The notes: generated by a model not told the origin, from the sequence alone. A stretch of 64,000 nt of DNA from Caballeronia insecticola (GCF_000402035.1 NC_021287.1:1984001-2048000); one strand, 5' to 3'; positions 10,383 to 17,486 are shown, numbered from the stretch's first letter. Numbers and translations are program-made.

Positions 10383-10737
10383 GCAGCGCGATCGGCTCTT
10401 CGGGCAGAAAGCCGCTCATCGCGATGATGAGGCGGCCCGCGTCGTCCTCCTCTTCGCGCAGTTCGCCAACCAGCGCGTAGTTGCCGCAGCCGGCGATGCG
10501 CGTGTCGAGGAATAGCACGTGCGGACGCCACTCGCCGATCAGGTTCCGGACCGAGGGCGCATCGACCGCGAGTTGTGCGGGAAAGCCCTTCAGTTCGAAC
10601 AATGACGCGAGCGATGCACCGAGCACACGCTCCGGCAACGCGAGCAGCACGCGCCGCGCCTCGGGTTGCAGGCGCGCGCGCTTGCGGTTCCAGAGCGAGC
10701 ATTGGGCCGGGCTGGTTTCGTATGCTCGATTGTTCAA
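10282..10737 (-). CDS. Stand-alone degenerate response-regulator receiver domain protein
   Basis: A 151-aa protein that looks like a single CheY-like domain with no output domain. A phospho-acceptor-like Asp (D78 in VLFLDTRI) and the switch Ser (S108 in IIAMSGF) are present. The acidic pair normally following strand 1 is absent (VLLALPER) and the conserved Lys before Pro is Arg (CRRPCP). It may therefore act without normal phosphorylation. Translation probably starts at TTG 10737, preceded by an AGAGGGA ribosome site. Its 3' end overlaps the convergent transporter gene. No kinase gene is adjacent. Confidence 0.65.
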   Translation of the reverse strand: MNNRAYETSPAQCSLWNRKRARLQPEARRVLLALPERVLGASLASLFELKGFPAQLAVDAPSVRNLIGEWRPHVLFLDTRIAGCGNYALVGELREEEDDAGRLIIAMSGFLPEEPIALLREAGYDGHCRRPCPVWQMTDLLDEFFACHAVR

Positions 10738-11092
10738 GTCATCCCTCTTCCGACGATACGAACGCGCGCGGGGTCACCGCCGTGGCGCATCGCGCGCCAC
10801 GATGGAGCACGGACGCACCGCAAACGGGCGGCACGCATGCGTGTACGAGATGGTTAATTTTTCCGATGCGTTGCGGGGCGCGGGATTGCGGGGAGCGGCC
10901 GCGCGGGGCGTCGGGGTGTGGTTGGAGGGAGGGGCAGGAAGCGGGCCAGGGGGATGGGAGTGGCGTGAAAGATCGATCGGTCGGGCGATTTTTTTGATTT
11001 GGCGTACTGATCGTTGGCTTCCGCCGGTTTGCCTTTTCGACGCAATCCGGCACAGCCTTGGGAAAGGACCGGGATTTACGCGAAAAACATAT
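10738..11092. other. Intergenic stretch with no recognised gene
   Basis: This stretch lies between the receiver-domain gene and the tRNA-Arg fragment. Open frames on both strands are rich in Arg, Pro and Gly and lack ribosome sites or family features. A T-run at 10987-10993 has no clear hairpin. Nothing further was identified. Confidence 0.5.
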
Positions 11093-11130
11093 CTGCCCCG
11101 TTCTACACGACTCGAACGTATGAACTACGC
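11093..11130 (-). repeat. Degenerate copy of the tRNA-Arg 3' end (att-like)
   Basis: Aligned without gaps to 12518-12555, 32 of 38 positions match, including an identical 17-nt run (CTACACGACTCGAACGT) at 11103-11119 and 12528-12544. It covers the T-arm and the 3' acceptor side in the same orientation as the intact tRNA. The remaining tRNA body is absent. Confidence 0.75.
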
Positions 11131-11221
11131 ATCGTCTGTCGTCTGACTCAGAGCGTTTGTGCAGCGTCTTAATCACCACGCCCAAAGAGCGAGGCCCGCC
11201 AAGCACGTGTGCAGCTTGAGC

Positions 11222-11338
11222 TTACCCGCCCCATGTCTTCAGCCTCTCCCGCCACGCCAGCATCTGCTCTTTGTCATCGGCGGCAACGATACAAGCGAGT
11301 TTAGGAATCTTCGTCTCGACTCGTGAACAAGCCAGTTG
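11222..11338 (-). pseudogene. Possible C-terminal gene remnant inside the islet
   Basis: A stop-to-stop open segment of 38 codons reads ...KIPKLACIVAADDKEQMLAW and then RERLKTWGG before a TAA. The residue mix looks protein-like and unlike a shadow frame, but there is no start codon or ribosome site and I do not recognise the family. It may be the tail of a gene lost when the islet decayed. Confidence 0.2.
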
Positions 11339-11392
11339 TTAGCCTACATTCAGACATTCGCAATCAAGCGAATCGTCGTTGAGGAGCACAAC

Positions 11393-11506
11393 ATGCAAAA
11401 GTTCAAGAAGATTCTGCGCGGCATCGTCATGGCGGCGCTCTTCATTGCCCCGTTGGCTGCATCCACCGGAGCCTCCGCGTCGGTCATAGGCTGGTGGTAC
11501 AAGTAA
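11393..11506 (+). CDS. Tiny secreted peptide precursor ending in GWWYK
   Basis: A 37-codon gene. The ATG has a strong GAGGAG ribosome site 6 nt upstream (11381-11386). The product has a basic start (MQKFKKILRG), a hydrophobic core (IVMAALFIAPLAA) and a cleavage-like end (STGASA), so it is almost entirely a signal peptide. Cleavage after ASA would leave SVIGWWYK. I know of no family with this sequence. It lies 133 nt upstream of a secreted metallopeptidase gene on the same strand, with a hairpin between. A role as a released signal, toxin or peptidase substrate is speculation; the gene call rests on the ribosome site and signal-peptide grammar. Confidence 0.65.
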   Translation: MQKFKKILRGIVMAALFIAPLAASTGASASVIGWWYK

Positions 11507-11512
11507 GCGATG

Positions 11513-11539
11513 AGGGCCGTGTCCCAGGGGTGCGGCCCT
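11513..11539 (+). terminator. Hairpin between the peptide gene and the metallopeptidase gene
   Basis: AGGGCCG and CGGCCCT form a 7-bp stem around a 13-nt loop, 6 nt after the peptide stop codon. There is no T-run, so it could be a transcript-stabilising or partial-termination structure. Confidence 0.4.
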
Positions 11540-11639
11540 TAAGCCACCCTGCGTTTCGTCGACTTCTCCCGCCGCGCTCCGTCTCTTCCAAGGCCACTTG
11601 CGCCGCATGCCTGCATAGGCACTGGAAAACCTCAGCAAT

Positions 11640-12425
11640 ATGAAATTCGTTCAAATAGCTGCATTGTCGATACTCATTATCCTTCTGTCCTCGACCGCTC
11701 ATTCGGCATCAATCACCGCGGTTCCGAGCAATCTCTCGTTCGATAAAAATTACTATAAGAAATACATTGACGCGAGTGGCATTCCGATCGTCGCCGCTGC
11801 CGAGGTCGACGATCAGGCAATCCTCAAGATGCAGTACATCGTGAATACGATGATGAAAAAAGATGCGTCGACCCGACAGGCAATGGTGCGAAATGTTAAA
11901 GGCGTTCTCATCATCCCCAAGTCCAAGGGAATGACTACGCTTCCGGAATATGTCAACCTCGACAAAACAAATCCTATTTTGGGTTCCACCTGGAACGAGA
12001 GAGCGCAAGGCGTAGGTTGGACACCGGCTCTGCCCTATGTGAGTTGCAGCGAAGCAAACCTGATGCACGCCGGCTACCCGCTCGACAGATACCCTGACGA
12101 GTCAATCTGCATTCACGAGTTCGCACATACCGTCTTCGATGCGGGCATTGTCTATCGTGACTCAGGGGCGAGCAGTCGCCTGAGCAGTCTTTTCGCTGCT
12201 GCAAAGGCAAACGGTTACCAGCAAGATTCCTACGCGGCTTCGGACCGTAACGAGTATTGGGCTGAGAGCGTCCAGGCCTGGTTCAATGCCGCGACGTGCA
12301 GCAACCGGGCGACAACGACGGTCTGTACGATCAACCAACTTTACGATACCGACCGGAATCTTTGGAATGAGATCGGCCATTGGTTCTTCGCACCGTATGA
12401 ACTGACACAAGCTATGTATCCGTAA
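11640..12425 (+). CDS. Secreted zinc metallopeptidase with lethal-factor-like motif spacing
   Basis: A 261-aa protein with a signal peptide (MKFVQIAALSILIILLSS, cleavage near AHSA). H159-EFAH-163 is a zincin HExxH motif. Downstream, Y198 and E205 sit in YAASDRNEYWAE, close to the spacing of Tyr728 and Glu735 relative to His686 in anthrax lethal factor, so an ATLF-like gluzincin fold is likely. Four cysteines (136, 157, 220, 229) could form disulfides outside the cytoplasm. No convincing ribosome site precedes the ATG, and codon use is AT-richer than in neighbours, suggesting acquisition. The substrate is unknown; the adjacent tiny peptide is one candidate. Confidence 0.75.
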   Translation: MKFVQIAALSILIILLSSTAHSASITAVPSNLSFDKNYYKKYIDASGIPIVAAAEVDDQAILKMQYIVNTMMKKDASTRQAMVRNVKGVLIIPKSKGMTTLPEYVNLDKTNPILGSTWNERAQGVGWTPALPYVSCSEANLMHAGYPLDRYPDESICIHEFAHTVFDAGIVYRDSGASSRLSSLFAAAKANGYQQDSYAASDRNEYWAESVQAWFNAATCSNRATTTVCTINQLYDTDRNLWNEIGHWFFAPYELTQAMYP

Positions 12426-12469
12426 AGCATGAATGTGCCTGCACAGTGCCAATACGAGCCGCGCAAAGC

Positions 12470-12495
12470 AAAAAGCCCAGTCAAATGACCGGGCT
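12470..12495 (-). terminator. Rho-independent terminator of tRNA-Arg
   Basis: On the minus strand a 9-bp stem with one mismatch (AGCCCGGTC / GACTGGGCT) and an ATTT loop is followed by TTTTTGC. It begins about 24 nt past the tRNA 3' end. Confidence 0.7.
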
Positions 12496-12518
12496 TAACT
12501 CAACGCGAAGAAACCATC

Positions 12519-12595
12519 TGGCCCGCCCTACACGACTCGAACGTGTGACCTACGGCTTAGAAGGCCGTTGCTCTATCCAGCTGAGCTAAGGGCGG
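12519..12595 (-). tRNA. tRNA-Arg (anticodon UCU)
   Basis: A full cloverleaf reads on the minus strand. The acceptor CCGCCCT pairs with AGGGCGG, the D-arm is GCTC...GAGC, the anticodon loop is CTTCTAA with stem ACGGC/GCCGT, and the T-loop is TTCGAGT. CCA is encoded. The 3' end borders the putative islet. Confidence 0.95.
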
Positions 12596-12686
12596 ATGAC
12601 CGGAGCGCGGCGAATGCAGTTGCAAAACCGCCGATCTGAAGAGACCGCGATTTTACCTCATCCGCCGCGCCGCGCGACCGTGTTCG

Positions 12687-13517
12687 TCACAGCGGCTGCG
12701 GATGCATCATGAACCAGCCGAAGAAGAAAATGCCTGCGATCACGCAATACACGCCGAACGCTGCGAGCTTGCCGTGACCTTCGAAATAGCGCATCAGGAA
12801 ACGCACGCTCAGATACGCCGCGATGCCCGTCAGCACGCCGCCCAGCACCGCATCGAACAATTGTCCGGGTGCGTGAAACAGCTTCGGCAGTTCGAGCACG
12901 CCCGCCGCGAAGATGATCGGCGTGCCGAGCAGAAACGAAAACTCGGCCGCCGCCTCCGCCGTGAGTCCCGCGCCGACGCCCGCGATCATCGTCAGGCCGC
13001 TGCGCGAAAAGCCCGGAATCAGCGCGCCGATCTGCGCAAGCCCCACCAGAAACGCCTGCTTGAACGTGAGCTTGTCGGGCGCCTGCATCGCGCGATTCTT
13101 TTGCAGGCGATCGCCGAACCACAGCAGCACGCCGTTGACGATCAACGCCGCCGCCACGATCCGCAGATCGTGAAAGAGCGCCTCGAGCCGCTTTTCCAGC
13201 AACAAGCCGACGATACCCGTCGGAATCGTGCCGATGATGAGCGCCCACATCATGTGACCGTCGTCGTTACGGCGGCCGCCGAGCGACGCGAAGAAGCCGC
13301 GGATCAACGCGATCCAGCGCTCACGGAAATACCAGAGCAGCGCGATGGCGGTGCCAAGATGCAGCGCGACGAGAAACGGCAGCAATTGCGGCGCGTGCTT
13401 GTCGATGTGCATGCCGATCAGGCCGGGAACGAGCAAGGTATGGCCAAGACTGCTGACCGGAAAAAGTTCGGTCACGCCCTGGAGCACGCTCAGAAATACG
13501 AGAAACCACAGAGTCAC
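12687..13517 (-). CDS. uppP: Undecaprenyl-diphosphate phosphatase (UppP/BacA)
   Basis: A 276-aa inner-membrane protein that dephosphorylates undecaprenyl diphosphate to recycle the lipid carrier for peptidoglycan and other envelope polymers. The first catalytic motif, [14 protein letters not shown], fits the (E/Q)xxxE plan with Q13 and E17. The second, [10 protein letters not shown], is the PGxSRSGxT motif. About eight hydrophobic segments are visible. The GTG at 13517 is chosen because AAAGGA lies just upstream and family members start there; a longer ATG frame adds 40 unrelated residues. A TTGGCG-17-CATAAT promoter lies 128 nt upstream. Confidence 0.95.
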   Translation of the reverse strand: MTLWFLVFLSVLQGVTELFPVSSLGHTLLVPGLIGMHIDKHAPQLLPFLVALHLGTAIALLWYFRERWIALIRGFFASLGGRRNDDGHMMWALIIGTIPTGIVGLLLEKRLEALFHDLRIVAAALIVNGVLLWFGDRLQKNRAMQAPDKLTFKQAFLVGLAQIGALIPGFSRSGLTMIAGVGAGLTAEAAAEFSFLLGTPIIFAAGVLELPKLFHAPGQLFDAVLGGVLTGIAAYLSVRFLMRYFEGHGKLAAFGVYCVIAGIFFFGWFMMHPQPL

Positions 13518-13644
13518 GCGTCGGTCCTTTTTAAGGATGGGAAGGACGCGCCGTGAAATTCCTCCCGCGCGTCGCGCAAAGCCGGGCGAGGCGATCGGGG
13601 AAGATGAGCCGGGAAGGAAAGAGAGTACGGCGCGCAAACGGGAC

Positions 13645-13673
13645 CGATTATGCCGGTCGCTAAATCGAGCGCC
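13645..13673 (-). promoter_or_regulatory. Promoter upstream of uppP
   Basis: On the minus strand TTGGCG (13668-13673) and CATAAT (13645-13650) are separated by exactly 17 bp, with the start codon 128 nt downstream. Confidence 0.55.
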
Positions 13674-13817
13674 AAGCGTTAACCATTCCCAAATTGCACC
13701 GACAGTTAATCGTCGGCTGAACGATTGTTATAGAAAGTTGCAATTGGGCATTTCGAAAGAAATCGCGTGCACATTGCGTGCACGCCCTATAGCGAGCTCA
13801 AAGACGGCGAATACCGC

Positions 13818-13904
13818 TCAGCCCTTCAGCTTGAAGAGAAAAATTGCCGTGCTCGCGCCGAAGAGGCCGAACATCGCGACGCCCATTGCCATCGCCAGAT
13901 CCAT
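13818..13904 (-). CDS. 28-residue single-span membrane peptide, unknown function
   Basis: A 29-codon gene with AAGGAGCG ending 3 nt before its ATG. The product starts MDLAMAMGVAMFGLFGAS and ends LFKLKG: one hydrophobic helix with a basic C-terminus. It lies between uppP and the mutarotase gene, and its transcript would run toward uppP. The strong ribosome site and membrane grammar support the call. I do not recognise a family. Confidence 0.55.
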   Translation of the reverse strand: MDLAMAMGVAMFGLFGASTAIFLFKLKG

Positions 13905-14085
13905 GATCGCTCCTTGTCCGTCTGATTCCTAACATAGGGACGTATAACAACATATCGCATGACTTTTGCTCACTCGCAATTTCCCGCAAAGGGTTTTTCC
14001 GTAGAAAATTTCAGGCAGAATTCTCGGGTTGCAAGCCGCGCCAGTCCCGCGCGGCTTCGGTCATTCAACGGAGCGCACGGCCATC

Positions 14086-14988
14086 ATGTCAGCGGAAACA
14101 GACGTCATCGAAATCGAGCGCGACGGCGCCGCGATCCTGCTCGCGCCGCACGCGGGCGGCCGGCTCATGACCTGGCGCGTCGGCGGCGAGCCGGTCATCC
14201 GCTGGCCCGACGCGCCCGACTGGTCCAATCCCGCAAAAATCCGCGGCGGCAATCCGCTGCTCTTTCCGTTCCTCGGGCGCCATTTTGTCGACGGCGAAAT
14301 CGGCCGATGGCGCGACCCCGACGGCACCGTGCACGCGCTGCCGACGCACGGCTTCGCGCGCGATCTGCCGTTTTCCTGCACGCGCGACGCCGACGGCCAC
14401 GGCCTGCGCATGACCCTCGTCGACAGCGACGCCACCCGCGACGGCTATCCGTTCGCGTTTCGCTTCGAGGCGGCCTACCGCATCGTCGATGCGCACACGC
14501 TCGAAGTCGAACTCACGACGTCGAATCCGGGCGAGGTCGCGCTGCCCTACTACGCCGGGCATCACTTCTACTTTCATCTGCCGCACGGCCAGCGCGGCGA
14601 GAGCAGCGTCGAGCTGCCGCGCACCGAGCGACGTCGCCAGTTGCCCGACGGCTCGATCAGCGAGGCCGAGCCCGGTTTGCCGCGTTATTCGCTGGCGGAT
14701 AACAGCATCGTCGATACGTTTCATTGCCTCACGCGACAGTCGGACGAGCCGGTGCTGCTGAATTTGCCGGGACTCGGCCGCACCGTCAGCTTCGAACTCC
14801 AGCAGCCCGATTCGGTGCCCTGGTACGCAGTCACGACGTGGACCGAATCCGACACGTCCGACTTTTATTGCGTCGAGCCCTGGATCGGTCTGCCCGACGC
14901 CATCCACAACGGTCGCGGGCTGCGCTGGCTCGCGCCCGGCAAGACGGAAACGGCGTCGCTCAGGCTCGTCGTCACGCCTGCCGGATAA
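14086..14988 (+). CDS. Aldose 1-epimerase / glucose-6-phosphate mutarotase-like protein
   Basis: A 300-aa cytoplasmic protein of the galactose mutarotase fold, expected to interconvert alpha and beta anomers of a hexose or hexose phosphate. The active-site regions are visible: GNPLLFPFLGR (substrate-phosphate Arg region), PTHGFARDLPF (catalytic His) and LPYYAGHHFYFHLP (second His), then a C-terminal acidic region around WTESDTSDFYCVEPWIGLPD. The ATG at 14086 has GGAG 12 nt upstream. The gene stands alone between a divergent small membrane peptide and the NlpD-like gene. The sugar substrate is not certain. Confidence 0.82.
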   Translation: MSAETDVIEIERDGAAILLAPHAGGRLMTWRVGGEPVIRWPDAPDWSNPAKIRGGNPLLFPFLGRHFVDGEIGRWRDPDGTVHALPTHGFARDLPFSCTRDADGHGLRMTLVDSDATRDGYPFAFRFEAAYRIVDAHTLEVELTTSNPGEVALPYYAGHHFYFHLPHGQRGESSVELPRTERRRQLPDGSISEAEPGLPRYSLADNSIVDTFHCLTRQSDEPVLLNLPGLGRTVSFELQQPDSVPWYAVTTWTESDTSDFYCVEPWIGLPDAIHNGRGLRWLAPGKTETASLRLVVTPAG

Positions 14989-15116
14989 GGCGCGCGGCGC
15001 TCGTTCGGGGCGCCTTTCTGTCCGGGGAAACCCGAGACGGTAAAATTCTGACTTTCGATTGATCCGCCGCGCGGCCAGATGCCTGCTCCGCGTGGCGACG
15101 CTTTGCGAGGTCAGGT

Positions 15117-15797
15117 TTGCATAAAGGAATTCGACGGTTCGTCTGCGCATCGCTTATTGCGGTGCTGGCTGCATGTGGCTCTGGCCCGGTCGCACCGGGC
15201 TTCTACCGCGTGGAGCGCGGCGACACCGTAGGTAAGATCGCGCGCGACAACCGCACCACGGTGGCGAATATCAAGCGCTGGAATACGCTCGCGAATCCCG
15301 ATGCCATCGAGGTCGGGCAAGTGCTGCGCGTCACCCCGCCGGCCGGCAGCGCGACGGCGACGGAATCGTCGGGTGCGGCAAGCGCCGGTTCATCCCGGAG
15401 CGATGCCAGCGCGCAAGCCAAGGCCGGGCCGGGCGTGTCGCTCGTCTGGCCGGCGCAGGGCAGCGTGATCCGCAGCTTCGACGGCAAGAACTCGAAGGGC
15501 ATCGACATCGCCAACGCGGCGGGCACGCCCGTCGTCGCCGCTGCAACCGGCAATGTCGTTTATGCGGGCAATGGCCTGCGCGGCTACGGCAACATGCTGA
15601 TCGTCAAGCACGACGACGATTATCTGACCGCCTACGCGCACAACCGCGTGCTGCTGGTGAAGGAAGGCCAGACGGTGCAGCAGGGCCAGAAAATCGCCGA
15701 AATGGGCGATACCGACAGCGATCGCACAATGCTGCATTTCGAAGTGCGTTACATGGGCCGCTCGGCGGACCCGGCGCGCTATCTGCCGCCGCGCTGA
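15117..15797 (+). CDS. NlpD-like lipoprotein: LysM plus degenerate LytM (M23) domain
   Basis: A 226-aa envelope lipoprotein. The signal peptide ends in a lipobox (VLAACG), followed by a LysM peptidoglycan-binding domain (FYRVERGDTVGKIARDN...) and, after a Ser/Ala linker, an M23 domain. The catalytic HxGxD of active LytM enzymes is altered (NSKGIDIA, Ser in place of the first metal His), as in E. coli NlpD, which activates the amidase AmiC instead of cutting peptidoglycan itself. GLRGYGNMLIVKHDDDYLTA and the ending RYLPPR closely follow NlpD. The start is TTG with GAGG 6 nt upstream. An activator role is inferred from the missing ligand. Confidence 0.85.
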   Translation: MHKGIRRFVCASLIAVLAACGSGPVAPGFYRVERGDTVGKIARDNRTTVANIKRWNTLANPDAIEVGQVLRVTPPAGSATATESSGAASAGSSRSDASAQAKAGPGVSLVWPAQGSVIRSFDGKNSKGIDIANAAGTPVVAAATGNVVYAGNGLRGYGNMLIVKHDDDYLTAYAHNRVLLVKEGQTVQQGQKIAEMGDTDSDRTMLHFEVRYMGRSADPARYLPPR

Positions 15798-15824
15798 AGC
15801 CGGCGGACGTTACAGGGAAGATTG

Positions 15825-16145
15825 ATGAGATTGACGAAGAGGATGAACACGGCCGCGATCGGCGCGGCGCTGGTTCTGGCGGGCTCGCTCGCCGGATGCG
15901 CACAGACCACGACGATGACCTACCTGCCCTCCGGCGACACGGGTTTCGCGATCAACTGCAGCGGCAGCGACGCGAGCACGACGTGGGCGGCCTGTTACAA
16001 GCAGGCGGGCGAAACCTGTGGGGCTTACGGCTACGACGTGGTGTCGAAGGATGCCGACAACGGCGCGACGGCCGGCGGCTCGGTGGGCGGCATTTTCGGG
16101 GCGAACATCAAAAACCGCTCGATGGTGATCCGCTGCAAGCAATGA
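15825..16145 (+). CDS. Small lipoprotein, unknown function
   Basis: A 106-aa protein whose signal peptide ends in a lipobox (SLAGCAQ). The mature part has four or more cysteines (INCSGS, AACYKQ, ETCGAYGY, IRCKQ) and a Gly-rich stretch (ATAGGSVGGIFGANI). AGGGAAG lies 5 nt before the ATG. It follows the NlpD-like gene by 27 nt and may be co-transcribed with it. No function recognised. Confidence 0.75.
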   Translation: MRLTKRMNTAAIGAALVLAGSLAGCAQTTTMTYLPSGDTGFAINCSGSDASTTWAACYKQAGETCGAYGYDVVSKDADNGATAGGSVGGIFGANIKNRSMVIRCKQ

Positions 16146-16171
16146 CGCCTGGCGGGCGTCTCCCCGTCTTG

Positions 16172-16324
16172 TCAGCCGTCTTGCGCGCTCGTCATGTGCG
16201 AGTCGCGATGTTTGTCGCCCGGCGCACGCCAGTGGCCGGAGAGCGGATCGATATGCGCCGCAAACGCAATGAGCGATGCAAAAGCAAGCGGCGCGACGGC
16301 GGCGAATACCCAGAAAAGATTCAT
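16172..16324 (-). CDS. 50-residue membrane-anchored small protein, unknown
   Basis: A 51-codon frame. The N-terminus MNLFWVFAAVAPLAFASLIA is one membrane span, followed by a short polar tail (HIDPLSGHWRAPGDKHRD). It converges on the small lipoprotein gene. The ribosome site is weak and AT-rich DNA lies upstream. The amphipathic organisation suggests a real gene, but support is moderate. Confidence 0.4.
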   Translation of the reverse strand: MNLFWVFAAVAPLAFASLIAFAAHIDPLSGHWRAPGDKHRDSHMTSAQDG

Positions 16325-16493
16325 AGCGATACAACTTGAAACAATTTGCTAGATGATATATCCGATGCAAATATTTCGCTCAAATGACTTTTCTGAATTG
16401 TGCGACGGGTAACCCTTTCCGATCCCGCTTCGTTTGATACCACACGCTCGCCACATTGCGTGGCGCGCGCGGATTGTCGATCCGTCTACGATT

Positions 16494-16673
16494 TCACTTC
16501 GGCTGCGCCGGCTGCGTCGGCTCGTCGATCATCGATGGCGGGGTCATGTCGGTCGGCACGCCCTTGTAGTCCGGCGGGTCTTGCGGCGGATGCTTCTGAG
16601 CGGAAGAATCGGCGCAAGCGGTGAGGCCGAGCGCGAACGCGGCACAGAGGATGGTGAGAACGATACGCGGCAT
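16494..16673 (-). CDS. Small Pro-rich lipoprotein, unknown
   Basis: A 59-aa protein starting MPRIVLTILCAAFALGLTAC, a signal peptide ending in a lipobox (LTAC). The mature peptide of about 40 residues is rich in Pro and Asp (HPPQDPPDYKGVPTDMTPP). GGGAGC lies just upstream of the ATG at 16673; an upstream in-frame start at 16799 would read through the tRNA-Pro gene and is rejected. It lies downstream of tRNA-Pro, past a hairpin. Confidence 0.7.
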   Translation of the reverse strand: MPRIVLTILCAAFALGLTACADSSAQKHPPQDPPDYKGVPTDMTPPSMIDEPTQPAQPK

Positions 16674-16712
16674 AAAGCTCCCGGTTAGCGTCAAATTCGG
16701 ACAGACGAATGA

Positions 16713-16746
16713 CAAAGGGGTTACAAGCCGAAACTTGTAACCCCTT
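16713..16746 (-). terminator. Hairpin after tRNA-Pro
   Basis: A perfect 13-bp inverted repeat (AAGGGGTTACAAG / CTTGTAACCCCTT) with a 6-nt loop lies 10 nt past the tRNA 3' end on the minus strand. Only TTT follows it. Confidence 0.65.
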
Positions 16747-16755
16747 CGTGTATGG

Positions 16756-16832
16756 TGGTCGGAGCGAAAGGATTCGAACCTTCGACCCTCTGATCCCAAA
16801 TCAGATGCGCTACCAGGCTGCGCTACGCTCCG
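16756..16832 (-). tRNA. tRNA-Pro (anticodon UGG)
   Basis: On the minus strand the acceptor CGGAGCG pairs with CGCTCCG, the anticodon loop is TTTGGGA with stem TCTGA/TCAGA, the T-loop is TTCGAAT, and CCA is encoded. Confidence 0.95.
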
Positions 16833-16843
16833 CCGAGCCGCGA

Positions 16844-16872
16844 ATTGTAGCGTGCCTGATGCGCGCCCGCAA
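16844..16872 (-). promoter_or_regulatory. tRNA-Pro promoter
   Basis: On the minus strand TTGCGG (16867-16872) and TACAAT (16844-16849) are 17 bp apart, ending 11 nt before the tRNA 5' end. Confidence 0.65.
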
Positions 16873-16975
16873 CGTCTGATGCGCAGTCATCGACACAGGG
16901 ATCTCAGGCACACAACTTTCTGTCCGAAGCAGGCGCCCGCGATCCTCGACGGGCCCCCATCACCGGAGACGATCG

Positions 16976-17434
16976 ATGAACCTCATTCTCTGGCGTCACG
17001 CCGAAGCGGAAGACCAGGCGTCGAGCGATCTCGCGCGCCAGCTCACGCCGCGCGGACGCAAGCAGGCGCAAGGCATCGCCAAATGGCTGCGCGCGCGCAT
17101 CGGCGACGACGCCCTCTTTCTCGCCAGTCCCGCCACGCGCACGATCCAGACCGCCGAAGCCTTCGGCGACCGCTATCGCGTAGTCAATGCGCTCGCGCCC
17201 GGCAACGGCGCCCAAGCCGTGCTCGATGCCGCCGGCTGGCCGGATGGCATCGGCGAGACGGTGGTTGTGATCGGGCATCAGCCGACGCTCGGGCACGTCG
17301 CCGCGCTTTTGATGACCGGCCGCGAATCCGACTGGTCGATCAGGAAGTCGGGCATCTGGTGGTTCCAGACGCGCACGCGCGGCAGCGACGGCCAGACCGT
17401 GCTGCGCGCGGTCGTCAATCCCGACTTGCTGTGA
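16976..17434 (+). CDS. sixA: Phosphohistidine phosphatase SixA
   Basis: A 152-aa cytoplasmic phosphatase of the histidine phosphatase superfamily. The catalytic RHG-type motif is near the N-terminus (LILWRHAEAE, His8), with the second region SPATRTIQTAEAF and the C-terminal catalytic VVIGHQPTLGH. SixA removes phosphate from phosphohistidine in phosphotransfer proteins. The compact size and lack of extra domains fit SixA more than phosphoglycerate mutase. GGAG lies 8 nt upstream of the ATG. It precedes olsB on the same strand but is separated by a Pho-box-like promoter. Confidence 0.87.
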   Translation: MNLILWRHAEAEDQASSDLARQLTPRGRKQAQGIAKWLRARIGDDALFLASPATRTIQTAEAFGDRYRVVNALAPGNGAQAVLDAAGWPDGIGETVVVIGHQPTLGHVAALLMTGRESDWSIRKSGIWWFQTRTRGSDGQTVLRAVVNPDLL

Positions 17435-17486
17435 GCGCGTTTTTGAAGGCGTAGGCGCGTGTGCAGCGTGATGTCGATTCATCGAA

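Larger units (their letters stand above)
11093..12518. mobile_element. Putative tRNA-Arg-associated islet (decayed integration product)
   Basis: The segment is bounded on the right by the 3' end of tRNA-Arg(UCU) and on the left by a degenerate direct copy of that 3' end. Integrases that use tRNA genes leave this arrangement. The interior holds a tiny secreted-peptide gene and a secreted metallopeptidase gene, and its codons use noticeably more A/T at third positions than the flanks. No integrase gene remains, so it would be an immobile remnant. The assignment is inferred from structure, not from a recognised element family. Confidence 0.55.

Noticed and set aside
10739..11206. Minus-strand frame of 155 codons in the region upstream of the receiver gene
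   Set aside because: Composition is Arg/Pro/Ser-rich, no ribosome site, and it runs through the tRNA-Arg fragment.
16675..16799. Upstream extension of the small Pro-rich lipoprotein
   Set aside because: It would translate the tRNA-Pro gene and terminator; the signal peptide begins at 16673.
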